A DNA stretch of 64,000 nucleotides. Origin: Bacteroidaceae bacterium. GTDB lineage: Bacteria; Bacteroidota; Bacteroidia; Bacteroidales; Bacteroidaceae. Positions 16,710 through 25,488 of the stretch are shown piece by piece (the first letter of the stretch is position 1; each line of letters opens with the position of its first letter). The stretch is taken from contig JAFVSR010000087.1 of assembly GCA_017503645.1 (NCBI GenBank), forward strand, positions 1-64,000, in the 5' to 3' direction. The position numbers and the translations under genes were made by a program. Under the pieces are notes generated by a model, which saw only the letters and a program-made list of their open reading frames with translations, was not told the origin of the DNA and ran no database searches.

Positions 16710-17107
16710 TAACATTTAACCAAATAAGAACCAGCCTTGAGAATCGTGAGGCAGTTACTGTATTGACTCGCAAGTTTAATCTTGGTGCAGAAAATATAAT
16801 AGCAAGGATAGCCATTGCTTATTCTCTACAAAATGATGCTAGATTCTCTCCACTAGATGTTAAAGATTCAGGTGGTAAAGAGTATTCTCGTAATGTATTG
16901 TTTGGTTCCTTATATCCGATTTATGTAGCTATGATATGCACCCATTACAATATACAGGATACCAACAAGGATATTCCTCGATACTTTAAGTTACATCTTG
17001 ATGATGGATTAGAACGAATCATGCAAGATTTTAAGAATAATCCAAACTTGATTGGTTTTGATTATTTATTTGACAAAATACATATAGGATTAAATATGAT
17101 ATGCTAA
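16706..17107 (+). CDS. dndE: DNA phosphorothioation protein DndE
   Basis: The 133-aa product matches the small DndE family: TVLTRKFNLGAENIIARIAIAYSL near the N-terminus and the GGKEYSRNVLFG...YVAMICTHY core. DndE binds nicked double-stranded DNA and forms a tetramer in the modification complex. It is coupled to dndD by a 4-bp overlap and overlaps the next gene by 7 bp, completing a tight dndCDE core. Confidence 0.88.
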   Translation: MITFNQIRTSLENREAVTVLTRKFNLGAENIIARIAIAYSLQNDARFSPLDVKDSGGKEYSRNVLFGSLYPIYVAMICTHYNIQDTNKDIPRYFKLHLDDGLERIMQDFKNNPNLIGFDYLFDKIHIGLNMIC

Positions 17108-19311
17108 GAGATTGTAATTTTTCCCTCTCGTACTCTACAGGTTTGGAACACGAACCTAAAGAGTTTTTCACTGAGGCTCTTATAGAAAGCAGGTCTTTTG
17201 ATTTAGGATTAGGCTTCTTTTCTACTTCGGGCATTAGGTGTCTTGCCTATGGCTTTGCTTTGTTCATCGCCAATGGAGGGAAAATGCGTGTTGTTATAAA
17301 CCACATTCTTAGCGAACAAGATAAAAAGGCCATAGAAAAAGGGAAATATGGATTTATAGATAAATTCGAGTCGAAGATTTTGTCAGATGTTGAGCAACTT
17401 TGTTCTACATTATCTCGTGAAGACGAACAATTCTTTAATTGTTTTTCATATCTTATTTCTGAAGGGCGAATAGAATTTATAGCAACGGTTTCTACACAGG
17501 GTGGATTAGGGCACGATAAATATGGCGTTTTTACAGATGCAAATGGCGATAAAGTTGCATTTGCGGGATCTGCTAACTTTTCTCAGTCTGCGTTAGAAGT
17601 GAACGGAGAAACTGTTTTAGCTTTTACATCGTGGCTAGATAATGAAAGAGTTAATGATCTTGAGAAAAAGTTTAAGCATAATTGGTCAGGAGATAACGAG
17701 CATCTAATACATATTCCTATAGAGAAAGTAACTTCATATATAAAAGATAGGTTTGGTTGTTTGAGAATTAATAAACTTATTGAACACGAAATAAATCTTA
17801 GAGATATCGATGAACTTGACTATAGTTCGATTAAAAGTTCCAAACCTTTACCTGATTATTTAATTGAAAAGATTGAAAGCAAGGAGTTGGAACCAAGATT
17901 TCCATTTCCAGAAGAACGACAAATACAAATTGATGCATATGAGGCTTGGTGTAAAAATTCTTTCAAAGGAATTTTTGCTATGGCAACAGGTTCTGGTAAG
18001 ACCGTAACTGCACTCAATTGCGTACTTAAAGAATATCAAAAACACCAATTTTACAGGGCGATTATCGTTGTACCTACACGTTCTCTTGTTTTGCAATGGG
18101 AAGAAGAGGTAAGAAATTTTAATTTTCAGGATGTCGTATCAACTCATTCCGATGCAGATTGGAAAACTACTTTAGCTCGTTATACGACTAAAAGTTTGAT
18201 GAAACAGAATAGAAATTTAATTATCATAACAACATATTCTACTTTCGTTAGAAAACACATACAGGAGTTTATAAAGAAGACTAAGGGTATTGAAGATTTT
18301 ATTTATATCGCAGATGAAGCTCATAATTTAGGCTCAAGAGGGCCATTAAGACATCTACCTAATATCATTAAGCATAGGATAGGCTTGTCAGCAACACCAG
18401 AACGCGTTTATGATGAATACGGTTCTGCAAAGATTTATGATTTCTTCAATTCAGCACCTCCGCAATATACTTTTAGATATACAATGAGAGATGCTATTGA
18501 TGCCGGTATTTTGTGTCATTACGATTACACTCCTTTGTTTGTGTCTTTGACACACGAAGAAATGGAGCAATATCGTTTTCGTACTGACCAGTTACGCAAA
18601 TTCATCGATCCTTTAACCGGTAAATACTCTAAAGATGCCGAAATGTTGTTAATGGCACGTAAAAGAATTATCCATAAAGCTGCAAATAAAAAAACGAAGG
18701 TAGCGGAATTGCTCGATCTTCAAAAAAGCAAGGATAGTTTGAAATACACATTCGTTTTTGTTCCTGAAGGCTATGAACCGGATTATGCGGAAATAGATGA
18801 ATATAAAATAGATAATGAAGATATTCATATCATTGATGAATATTCTCAAATGTTCCGAGAAAGAAGATATCCATATCATCAATACATAAGTGGACTAGAT
18901 GATGCACCAGGTATTCTGAAATCTTTCGAACAAGGTGAAATAAAAATATTGCTGTCTATGAAGTGCTTGGATGAGGGTGTTGATATACCGCGTGCTCAAA
19001 ATGCAATATTTATAGCAAGCACGGGAAATCCAAGACAATTTATTCAGCGTAGAGGGCGTGTTTTGAGAAAGCACAAAGATAAGAATAAGGCTTTTATTTG
19101 GGATTTGATTGTAATACCTCCTGATATTGAACTTGGTAGTACAAGTACAGAGAGAAACATGTTTATTGGAGAAGTAAAACGCATTTTAAATTTTGCAGCA
19201 TTGGCTGACAATAAAATAGACATTCTTTATGGTGAGCTACGTGATGTCTGCCATCAATTAGAGATTGATATGTTTTCCATGTTAGAAATAGAAGAAGAAC
19301 AATATAAATAA
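17101..19311 (+). CDS. PLD-nuclease/SF2 helicase of the phosphorothioation system
   Basis: The N-terminal 230 residues form a phospholipase-D-type nuclease half with one HxK motif (LGHDKYGVF, about 138) and the GSANFSQSA segment. The rest is an SF2 helicase: Walker A MATGSGKTVTALN (about 300), DEAH box IADEAHNLG, SAT motif GLSATPERV and motif VI FIQRRGRVLRKH. This architecture is the one annotated in databases as a DNA phosphorothioation system restriction enzyme. It would attack DNA lacking the modification, or act with the SMC and sulfur-binding-like proteins downstream. It starts inside the dndE stop region, so expression is coupled to modification. Confidence 0.85.
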   Translation: MLRDCNFSLSYSTGLEHEPKEFFTEALIESRSFDLGLGFFSTSGIRCLAYGFALFIANGGKMRVVINHILSEQDKKAIEKGKYGFIDKFESKILSDVEQLCSTLSREDEQFFNCFSYLISEGRIEFIATVSTQGGLGHDKYGVFTDANGDKVAFAGSANFSQSALEVNGETVLAFTSWLDNERVNDLEKKFKHNWSGDNEHLIHIPIEKVTSYIKDRFGCLRINKLIEHEINLRDIDELDYSSIKSSKPLPDYLIEKIESKELEPRFPFPEERQIQIDAYEAWCKNSFKGIFAMATGSGKTVTALNCVLKEYQKHQFYRAIIVVPTRSLVLQWEEEVRNFNFQDVVSTHSDADWKTTLARYTTKSLMKQNRNLIIITTYSTFVRKHIQEFIKKTKGIEDFIYIADEAHNLGSRGPLRHLPNIIKHRIGLSATPERVYDEYGSAKIYDFFNSAPPQYTFRYTMRDAIDAGILCHYDYTPLFVSLTHEEMEQYRFRTDQLRKFIDPLTGKYSKDAEMLLMARKRIIHKAANKKTKVAELLDLQKSKDSLKYTFVFVPEGYEPDYAEIDEYKIDNEDIHIIDEYSQMFRERRYPYHQYISGLDDAPGILKSFEQGEIKILLSMKCLDEGVDIPRAQNAIFIASTGNPRQFIQRRGRVLRKHKDKNKAFIWDLIVIPPDIELGSTSTERNMFIGEVKRILNFAALADNKIDILYGELRDVCHQLEIDMFSMLEIEEEQYK

Positions 19312-19318
19312 CCATAAT

Positions 19319-19519
19319 ATGGCGATACAAGATGAGATGTACAAAATGATTGTACAAGAAATAGATGAGACAATCTCTTTAGGAAGGGAGAAAAGAATTG
19401 TAGATGTAGAGAAAGCTAAGTTGGTAGCTAAAATGCTATCTGAGTTGAGTATGGATGTACGAGATGCTGATACACTCGTTAACCAATATGTTGCTGGAAT
19501 TAAAAATATTTGTAGATAA
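19319..19519 (+). CDS. Small dnd-operon protein (66 aa)
   Basis: A fully helical 66-aa product (DEMYKMIVQEIDETISLGREK...) of no recognised family, 7 bp after the helicase gene and 11 bp before the SMC gene. The compact spacing on both sides argues that it is real. It could be a small subunit or adaptor of the restriction complex. Confidence 0.6.
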   Translation: MAIQDEMYKMIVQEIDETISLGREKRIVDVEKAKLVAKMLSELSMDVRDADTLVNQYVAGIKNICR

Positions 19520-19530
19520 TACTTTGTACT

Positions 19531-21702
19531 ATGATTATAAGAAGCATTACAATAAAAAATTTTCAGTCATATTTTGATACTGAAATCATACCTTTCTCTG
19601 AAGGTTTAAATCTTATAATTGGTAATGGAGGAAAAGGTAAATCAAAACTTTTCAATGCCTTTTATTGGGTGCTTTTCGGTCGTATCTATATTACAGATTT
19701 TGGATGGGCTGCAACAAATGGTTTGCCTCAGAGTGCTAGAGGAAAAATGCATAAGCACGATTTTATTAACCAAAAGGCTCTTTATGAAGCTTCTATTGGT
19801 GATAAAATTGTTTGTTCTGTTCAACTTGAAATTGATGATGATAAAGGTGTAAGATATGATATTACAAGACAGGTAGAGGCTGTACGCACTGATTATAAAG
19901 ATTGGCTTTCGCCTTTTGCTTGGGAAGTATCTTCTTCATACCTAAAGGTTTCATACGATGACATTACTGGTACTGTCGTAAAAACAGATGAATATGCTGA
20001 AGATAAGATTTCACAACTATTTCCAGAAGGTATACGAGGTTATATTTGGTTCCAAGGTGAGTCGTTGGATGAACTGATTAATTTTCAAAAGGAGCAGAAT
20101 CTTAGAGATGCCGTTAGGCACATATCATATTTCCCTTTTTATGAAAAACTCACATCAATAATTACAAAATCACAAGATAAAATATCTAGGCTTGAAGCTA
20201 GACATTTAAGAGAAGCAAATCAACACAATGCAGAAGTTCGTAGATGTATAAATAATATCGAGGAAAGAAGGAACAAACTTTCTCGTGAGGAGGAAAAAAG
20301 AGGCGAGATAATTAGACTTATCGAGAAAATACAAATAGCTTTAGCTGATGATGAAGGTAAAGTTAGGGGCATTGCGGGCTTTACTGATTTAGTTGCAAAG
20401 TATGAACGTTGTGAACATGATATTACCAGAGTAACTAATGAAATTAGTGCCATAGATGAGCGGCAACGTGAGTTACTTCCAAAGTTGTGGGTCTTGAGAG
20501 GTTCGGAAACTCTTGTAGAAAGATGCAAAGAAATCATAGCTTCACATGTTGATGAGGTCTATACCGTACCTGAGAAAAAGTATCTTGACAATCCGAGTAG
20601 AGAGAAACTAGAGGAGATTCTTAATAGAGATCATCAATGTTTTGTTTGTGGTTCTAAAGTCGATGATGAACATCCAGATGCTGTTGAATGGATTAGAAAC
20701 CGTATTCGTGCTCAAGATGAATTCCTGCGTGAAATGTCTGATTATCGTGCTAATTTAGAAGCAGCGGCACGTTTTAATATGTTTGTTGGAAAGATACAGG
20801 ATTATCCGAGCTCATTACTTGTTGCATTGAGTCAAATAGACCAACAGTATGCCGATTCAGAAGAAAGGCTAGAAAAGTTGATGGCTAAACGAAGACAATT
20901 GCTTACAAGAAAAAGACAACTTGATGAAGAAATAGAAGAAGTTAAGAGGAAATACGGTGTTGATCCTCATAAAGAAGCATCTAGGATAAATGTAATTGAC
21001 AAGGAGATTAAAATGTCTCGTTCAACTTTGGAAAGTAAACAACGAGAACTAAGAGCAGCAGAAACCCTAATCCAACAATATAAAAATGAAATAAAGGATT
21101 TTGAACAGGAACTTAAAAGTTACGGAACAATAACTGGTACTGTAGCATCTGTACCTGAAACAGAATGGAAAAACATTTCTGTATTCCTGGAGGATATTTG
21201 TAAGCGTGTTCAAGAGAAAGCTCGAAAAGAACTGCTTTCAAAAATTGAACAACGTGCAAATGCTTTTTATAGCAAATTCACAGAGCATGATAATGGGTAT
21301 AAAGGTCGGGTTGAAATCGGTGACGATTATACAATACGTTTTGATCCTCTTTTGAACACCAGTCATGAAGATAGAAAGAAAATGAGTATAATAAATGCAT
21401 TGCTTTCTCTAAATCAGGAGGCTATGAGTACATTTTATCCATTCATTAGTGATGCACCAACTTCAAGTTTCGACCCCAACACTACGCATAAATACCTTCT
21501 TGGTATTAAGGATATATTTGAACAGTCTATCATTATGACTAAAGATGTAGAAGTAGATAGTGATAAATTCAATGACCTTGTTAGTCAGAAAAATGTATCC
21601 CGTATATATCAACTTACAAGTAGAATATATCGTGATGATAGTAAAGAACCGGAGATTTATGAAGTAAGTACAAAAGTTACTCCACTAAAACCTAGAAGAT
21701 AA
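19531..21702 (+). CDS. Second SMC/Rad50-like ATPase with zinc hook (dnd-associated)
   Basis: The 723-aa product is a Rad50/SMC-type ATPase distinct from DndD. Walker A is the variant IGNGGKGKSKLFNAFYWVLFG (GxxGxGKS, about 31-38); two coiled-coil arms flank a CFVCG zinc hook (about 370-373); the C-terminal half has ISDAPTSSFDPN as Walker B/D-loop. The usual LSGGQ signature is not visible: that position reads MSIINALLSLNQ. A zinc hook lets Rad50-like proteins dimerise and tether DNA. Together with the PLD-helicase it probably forms the restriction side of the system. Confidence 0.78.
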   Translation: MIIRSITIKNFQSYFDTEIIPFSEGLNLIIGNGGKGKSKLFNAFYWVLFGRIYITDFGWAATNGLPQSARGKMHKHDFINQKALYEASIGDKIVCSVQLEIDDDKGVRYDITRQVEAVRTDYKDWLSPFAWEVSSSYLKVSYDDITGTVVKTDEYAEDKISQLFPEGIRGYIWFQGESLDELINFQKEQNLRDAVRHISYFPFYEKLTSIITKSQDKISRLEARHLREANQHNAEVRRCINNIEERRNKLSREEEKRGEIIRLIEKIQIALADDEGKVRGIAGFTDLVAKYERCEHDITRVTNEISAIDERQRELLPKLWVLRGSETLVERCKEIIASHVDEVYTVPEKKYLDNPSREKLEEILNRDHQCFVCGSKVDDEHPDAVEWIRNRIRAQDEFLREMSDYRANLEAAARFNMFVGKIQDYPSSLLVALSQIDQQYADSEERLEKLMAKRRQLLTRKRQLDEEIEEVKRKYGVDPHKEASRINVIDKEIKMSRSTLESKQRELRAAETLIQQYKNEIKDFEQELKSYGTITGTVASVPETEWKNISVFLEDICKRVQEKARKELLSKIEQRANAFYSKFTEHDNGYKGRVEIGDDYTIRFDPLLNTSHEDRKKMSIINALLSLNQEAMSTFYPFISDAPTSSFDPNTTHKYLLGIKDIFEQSIIMTKDVEVDSDKFNDLVSQKNVSRIYQLTSRIYRDDSKEPEIYEVSTKVTPLKPRR

Positions 21703-21703
21703 T

Positions 21704-22390
21704 ATGGAAGATATTTTTGAAATAAAGTTTCCAATAGAATCGGAGATTAAAGATAATGTTATAACCAAATTCTCGAGTAAGCAAGGTGGAGCATTTGCTA
21801 TTTTTTCGTATTATTGGCAATGCTTTGTTTGGGCTGCATCTATTGGTTTTTTGCGTAATGAGAGAAGACCTCTTGCACGTCCTACAGAACGTATATTTAC
21901 ACTGAATACGATCCGTAATAATGGTGGTGAAAAAGATGCTCAAGCACTTATTTGTATGTGTATAGCTCGTTTTGGTTCGTTAGAAATAATGAAACATCCA
22001 GAAGAGGCTATTACTATGATTAGCGAGTATGCTAATGGTGGTTTTTATCACATACAAACATTGATGGCAAATGGAGAGAATTCTTTCAATGACTTTGAGA
22101 AAGTTAAACAAGAAATTTTTTCTAGAGATTACGCTTTTGATGGTTCTATAAAAACGAATTCAATTACACTATTTTCTGATGAAGAACTTGAAGGTTTTTG
22201 TGATGATATTCCTGTAAGTGTGTCGGAAAGTGAAAATGGTTATAAACCTCGTCGATGGACTACTAAACAAATAAAAGATTTAGTAAACTACTATAAATCA
22301 GGAATTTCAACAGCACATCTAGCATTATTATTTGAGACCTCGGAAGAAGTAATTAAAAATAAATTATCCGAATCGGGTATGTCTTTATAA
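21704..22390 (+). CDS. dnd-associated hypothetical protein with C-terminal HTH-like region
   Basis: The 228-aa product starts 1 bp after the SMC stop. The N-terminal 150 residues are a globular domain with an unusual aromatic stretch (AIFSYYWQCFVWAASIGFLRN) and RPTERIFTLNTIRNNGGEKD; I do not recognise it. The last 45 residues (RRWTTKQIKDLVNYYKSGIS...) look like a helix-turn-helix that could bind DNA. The next gene begins directly at its stop. It is probably a subunit of the restriction complex. Confidence 0.65.
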   Translation: MEDIFEIKFPIESEIKDNVITKFSSKQGGAFAIFSYYWQCFVWAASIGFLRNERRPLARPTERIFTLNTIRNNGGEKDAQALICMCIARFGSLEIMKHPEEAITMISEYANGGFYHIQTLMANGENSFNDFEKVKQEIFSRDYAFDGSIKTNSITLFSDEELEGFCDDIPVSVSESENGYKPRRWTTKQIKDLVNYYKSGISTAHLALLFETSEEVIKNKLSESGMSL

Positions 22391-22870
22391 ATGAATATGG
22401 TAAATTCTCTAGAAATGTATTTACGGTTATTTAAGCTTCTTACCGTAAAAGTTACTAACGGAGTTAAAGCACCACATAAAGCCTTGATGCTTCTGACCAT
22501 TTTTGATTTAATAGAATCTGGATATATAAAGTCAAATGAAATATTTTTAGACGATAATATTGCTAAAATATTTAAAGAAAAGTGGAATAAGCTAATCGCT
22601 AGTCAAGAAAGATTTAAGTTTTTTTCGCCAAATCCTTGGACTCCTTTTTGGCATTTGAAAAATGATCACTTTTGGAGATTTGTTCCAAATAAAGGGTTTA
22701 GTTCAGATGATATTGATAAAATTTCTTCTGGGATAACGCCATCTATTGGCAAGCTTAGAAAAATTATTCATTGCGCTAAATTAGAACAATCACTATATGA
22801 TTTATTATTAGAAAAGGATAAACGAGAAACCTTGGCTAATGTTTTAATAACTGAGTATATTTCAATTTAA
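22391..22870 (+). CDS. Stand-alone protein resembling a phosphorothioate-DNA sulfur-binding domain
   Basis: The 159-aa product resembles the sulfur-binding domain (SBD) found N-terminal to HNH in ScoMcrA-type type IV nucleases: the APHKALMLLTIFDLI helix (27-41) and the NPWTPFWHLKND motif (81-92), equivalent to the (Y)PFW.L..D segment that contacts the sulfur-containing backbone. There is no HNH domain behind it. A free SBD at the end of a dnd operon could let the restriction proteins tell modified from unmodified DNA. The assignment is from motif memory and needs a profile search. Its start directly abuts the previous stop, and a terminator follows 15 bp after the stop. Confidence 0.6.
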   Translation: MNMVNSLEMYLRLFKLLTVKVTNGVKAPHKALMLLTIFDLIESGYIKSNEIFLDDNIAKIFKEKWNKLIASQERFKFFSPNPWTPFWHLKNDHFWRFVPNKGFSSDDIDKISSGITPSIGKLRKIIHCAKLEQSLYDLLLEKDKRETLANVLITEYISI

Positions 22871-22884
22871 GTGGTTTCAGCCTG

Positions 22885-22914
22885 GCCTCGACGTATTTTT
22901 GCGTTGAGGCTTTT
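22885..22914 (+). terminator. Rho-independent terminator ending the dnd operon
   Basis: GCCTCGACG (22885-22893) pairs with CGTTGAGGC (22902-22910), 9 bp with one G.U, followed by TTTTCATTTTT. Confidence 0.8.
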
Positions 22915-23226
22915 CATTTTTACAATTTATGACATCTTGGCATATTTTAAGTAGACTGTCAAAAAGTCTGATTTGCAACGTTTTATTAAATACCAATAGT
23001 TTATAAGGATGTTCGTTTATTCTTTGTATGTGTTGTCATACTTCGGATTCTTTTATCCCCTTTGGTACGTTCTTTGTATATAAATCTATTGGTAACACAA
23101 AATATGTAAGACATGAATTTAAAAGAACTTAAAAAAACCATTTTACTATCCTGATACAAGCAAGACAACAAAAAGGTTCTTTCTTTTACAGAACTATGTG
23201 ATGAAGAGGGGATATCCTATGATTCC

Positions 23227-24798
23227 TTGTCACAACTTTCAAGTGCTATGGCTAGTCTAAAAGATTCCGGGTATATCTCTGCAACATTTTTTAATTCAGG
23301 TGATGGCGTTGTGACGGAACTAACCGCAAATGGAATTGAGTTTGTCGAAGAGAATATTCTATTAGGTGAGCCCCAACCTATTATTAAACAAGATGATGAA
23401 GTTGAAGAAGAAATTTTACATAGTGTTGATACTAATAATGAGGATGCAAATAGTGAAATTCTAATTAACAAAAGATATCAAACAAAAGAGAAAATCAAGG
23501 AGATAAGAGACACAGAAGTCGAGCCTTGTTTTTCTGTAAACGATTTAGCCGACTGCTTTATCAAACAAATTGATAAAATCGCCGAATCTAAATCAGAGAA
23601 CACTCCAATGTTGGGTGTGTTTGCTCCATGGGGAAGGGGAAAAAGTTACCTCTTGAATCGGGTGTTTGATGTCTTAAACACAAGAAAAGACGAAAATGCA
23701 AAGAAATATAATATTATAACCTTTAATGCTTGGAAATATCAAGATACTCCTGCTATATGGGCATATCTTTATGAGTGCTTATATAAATGTGCTACTTGGT
23801 GGCAGCGTTTGTTTTTGCAGTTACTTAAATATTTTTGTTCTACAAGTTTCTGGTTTTTTATCTTTGTCATAGCGTTATCTTGTATTTTGAAATATTGTAC
23901 ACCTATGTTTACAGAAACTCTTTCAAAATATAATTCCATCCTTACTGATTTTTGGTGGTCACCACCTTTGATAGCTTTTGTATTTTCAATATTACATACT
24001 ATAGGCAATAATCCTATTAAAGCCTTTAAAATAATCAATAAATATACTAAGCGTAGAACATATAAGGAGCATCTTGGAATACAAAATGATATTGAAGAAG
24101 ATTTAGCAAGGCTTATAACTTCATTATCTTGGCGTAAAGGCAAGGTATTGCTTTTAGTTGATGATATTGACAGATGTTCAACAGATAAAATGGTAAATAT
24201 TGTTGACTCGTTAAGAACAATTTTAGAAAATAAGACCATAAGAGAAAAGCTAATAATAATATGCAGTATTGATGTTGAAAAACTTAAAAATGGATATATA
24301 AATGCTTTTCCTAGTAATATTTCTGAAGAGAAACGTAAAATTCTCGCTCGTGAGCAAATAGACAAACTCTTTATTTTTACTATGGGATTAGCACCTCTAG
24401 GTCTTTCTCAACAACAAGAATATATGAGAAAGATTATGAATATTAAAGGTGCTGATGGCAATCCTTATATTGAAAACACATTAATTGATACAGGCCGTCA
24501 AGAAGGTGCTCTTTATGTTGCCACAGATGTTGAAGAAGAGCCTAAAGTCCTTTCAGACTTTGACATCTATAAAGAGGTTTCAATTTATTTAAAACAGCAT
24601 AAAATAAATGCAACTCCTCGAAAGTTGAGAATTATTTATTATCAAATACTTTTTGCCAACAATATCTTGTCTAAGAGTGGTACTGGAATTTCTAATTCAT
24701 TTATTTCTATGTTGTTATCTCGTTCCCTTGGTGTTAATGAGGAATTCTCTAATGATACAGCTTTAGGAGATGTTATTGATATGGCTGTACCGTATTGA
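23227..24798 (+). CDS. KAP-family P-loop NTPase with two membrane segments; 5' end interrupted
   Basis: KAP NTPases are membrane-linked ATPases, several of which act in phage defence. Walker A is GVFAPWGRGKSYLLN (about 130-145), followed by the FNAWKY motif typical of KAP proteins, two transmembrane helices inserted after it (FWFFIFVIALSCILKYC; WSPPLIAFVFSILHTIG) and Walker B VLLLVDDIDRCS. The open frame begins with TTG at 23227, but the same frame continues upstream to an ATG at 23113 through a TGA at 23152-23154. The upstream part encodes the start of a winged-helix-like domain (SFTELCDEEGISYDSL), so the native gene is probably 23113-24798 carrying a nonsense mutation. An internal start (TTG 23227 or ATG 23248) would still give an intact NTPase core. 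Confidence 0.75.
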   Translation: MSQLSSAMASLKDSGYISATFFNSGDGVVTELTANGIEFVEENILLGEPQPIIKQDDEVEEEILHSVDTNNEDANSEILINKRYQTKEKIKEIRDTEVEPCFSVNDLADCFIKQIDKIAESKSENTPMLGVFAPWGRGKSYLLNRVFDVLNTRKDENAKKYNIITFNAWKYQDTPAIWAYLYECLYKCATWWQRLFLQLLKYFCSTSFWFFIFVIALSCILKYCTPMFTETLSKYNSILTDFWWSPPLIAFVFSILHTIGNNPIKAFKIINKYTKRRTYKEHLGIQNDIEEDLARLITSLSWRKGKVLLLVDDIDRCSTDKMVNIVDSLRTILENKTIREKLIIICSIDVEKLKNGYINAFPSNISEEKRKILAREQIDKLFIFTMGLAPLGLSQQQEYMRKIMNIKGADGNPYIENTLIDTGRQEGALYVATDVEEEPKVLSDFDIYKEVSIYLKQHKINATPRKLRIIYYQILFANNILSKSGTGISNSFISMLLSRSLGVNEEFSNDTALGDVIDMAVPY

Positions 24799-24867
24799 GT
24801 CTTTGCGAGTTTGCATTCTCTTGCATAGTATATCTTGAACTTGTTGAGATTGAAATACATTCTTTTT

Positions 24868-24908
24868 ACCCCGACGTTTTTTTAGCGTTGGGGTATTCTT
24901 TTTTTTAT
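24868..24908 (+). terminator. Rho-independent terminator after the KAP gene
   Basis: ACCCCGACG (24868-24876) pairs with CGTTGGGGT (24886-24894) with one G.U, followed by a T-rich tract. Its core is nearly the same as the terminator at 22885-22914. Confidence 0.8.
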
Positions 24909-25026
24909 ACAGTCTTATTCGATTATAGCATTCTGATGCGTAATGTGTCGGCACTTTTTGTCCCAAATCAACAAAACGCAGCTCTTATCCGCCCAATCCC
25001 TAATAGGTGAAATCATAAAAATCGAG

Positions 25027-25362
25027 ATGCTTATTAGAAATTTATACTCCCTATTCTGTGGTTCAGAATTGCAGGATGGGCGTTCGGATTGTGCCCCGGA
25101 TGTTATCGAAGAAAAAGAGCACATAGTGATTATACCAGAGAAATTCAAAGATGATATTCAAAAGCTTCAAGATTATTGCGGAGTCGAGTTGAGAAGCGGA
25201 CTCTGCATTGAAATTGAGTTGAGTGAGTTGCTGGAGATTTTACCCCGTGAGCGTCGCCGCAAAGACAGCTACGACAAATTGGTAAGGTTTCTTGCTGATG
25301 AAATGAAAATTACATTAACGATTAAAAGTAGAAACTATGATAATAAAAAGAAAACGAACTGA
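25027..25362 (+). CDS. Hypothetical island protein (111 aa)
   Basis: I start at the ATG at 25027 (MLIRNLYSLFCGSELQDG); an upstream in-frame ATG would run through the region behind the terminator. The product is soluble with alternating strands and charged helices (HIVIIPEKFKDDIQKLQDYC; ELLEILPRERRRKDSYDKL). The family is unknown. Its end overlaps the start of a 44-codon frame by 26 bp. Confidence 0.5.
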   Translation: MLIRNLYSLFCGSELQDGRSDCAPDVIEEKEHIVIIPEKFKDDIQKLQDYCGVELRSGLCIEIELSELLEILPRERRRKDSYDKLVRFLADEMKITLTIKSRNYDNKKKTN

Positions 25363-25471
25363 TTGCGACTATGAGATAGAGCGTGAACGTGAGGAGTATC
25401 TCGATGTTATCAACGAGGACAACGGTGATAAAATCGTAGAGAAGAGAACCAGGACGAGATATACTATAATT
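25337..25471 (+). CDS. Small charged hypothetical protein (44 aa)
   Basis: The frame encodes a very charged peptide beginning MIIKRKRTDCDYEIEREREE, overlapping the preceding gene by 26 bp and ending 17 bp before the next. Small charged proteins at such overlaps are common in mobile-element operons, but nothing beyond position supports function. Confidence 0.35.
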
Positions 25472-25488
25472 AACCAAAATTTATAGCA

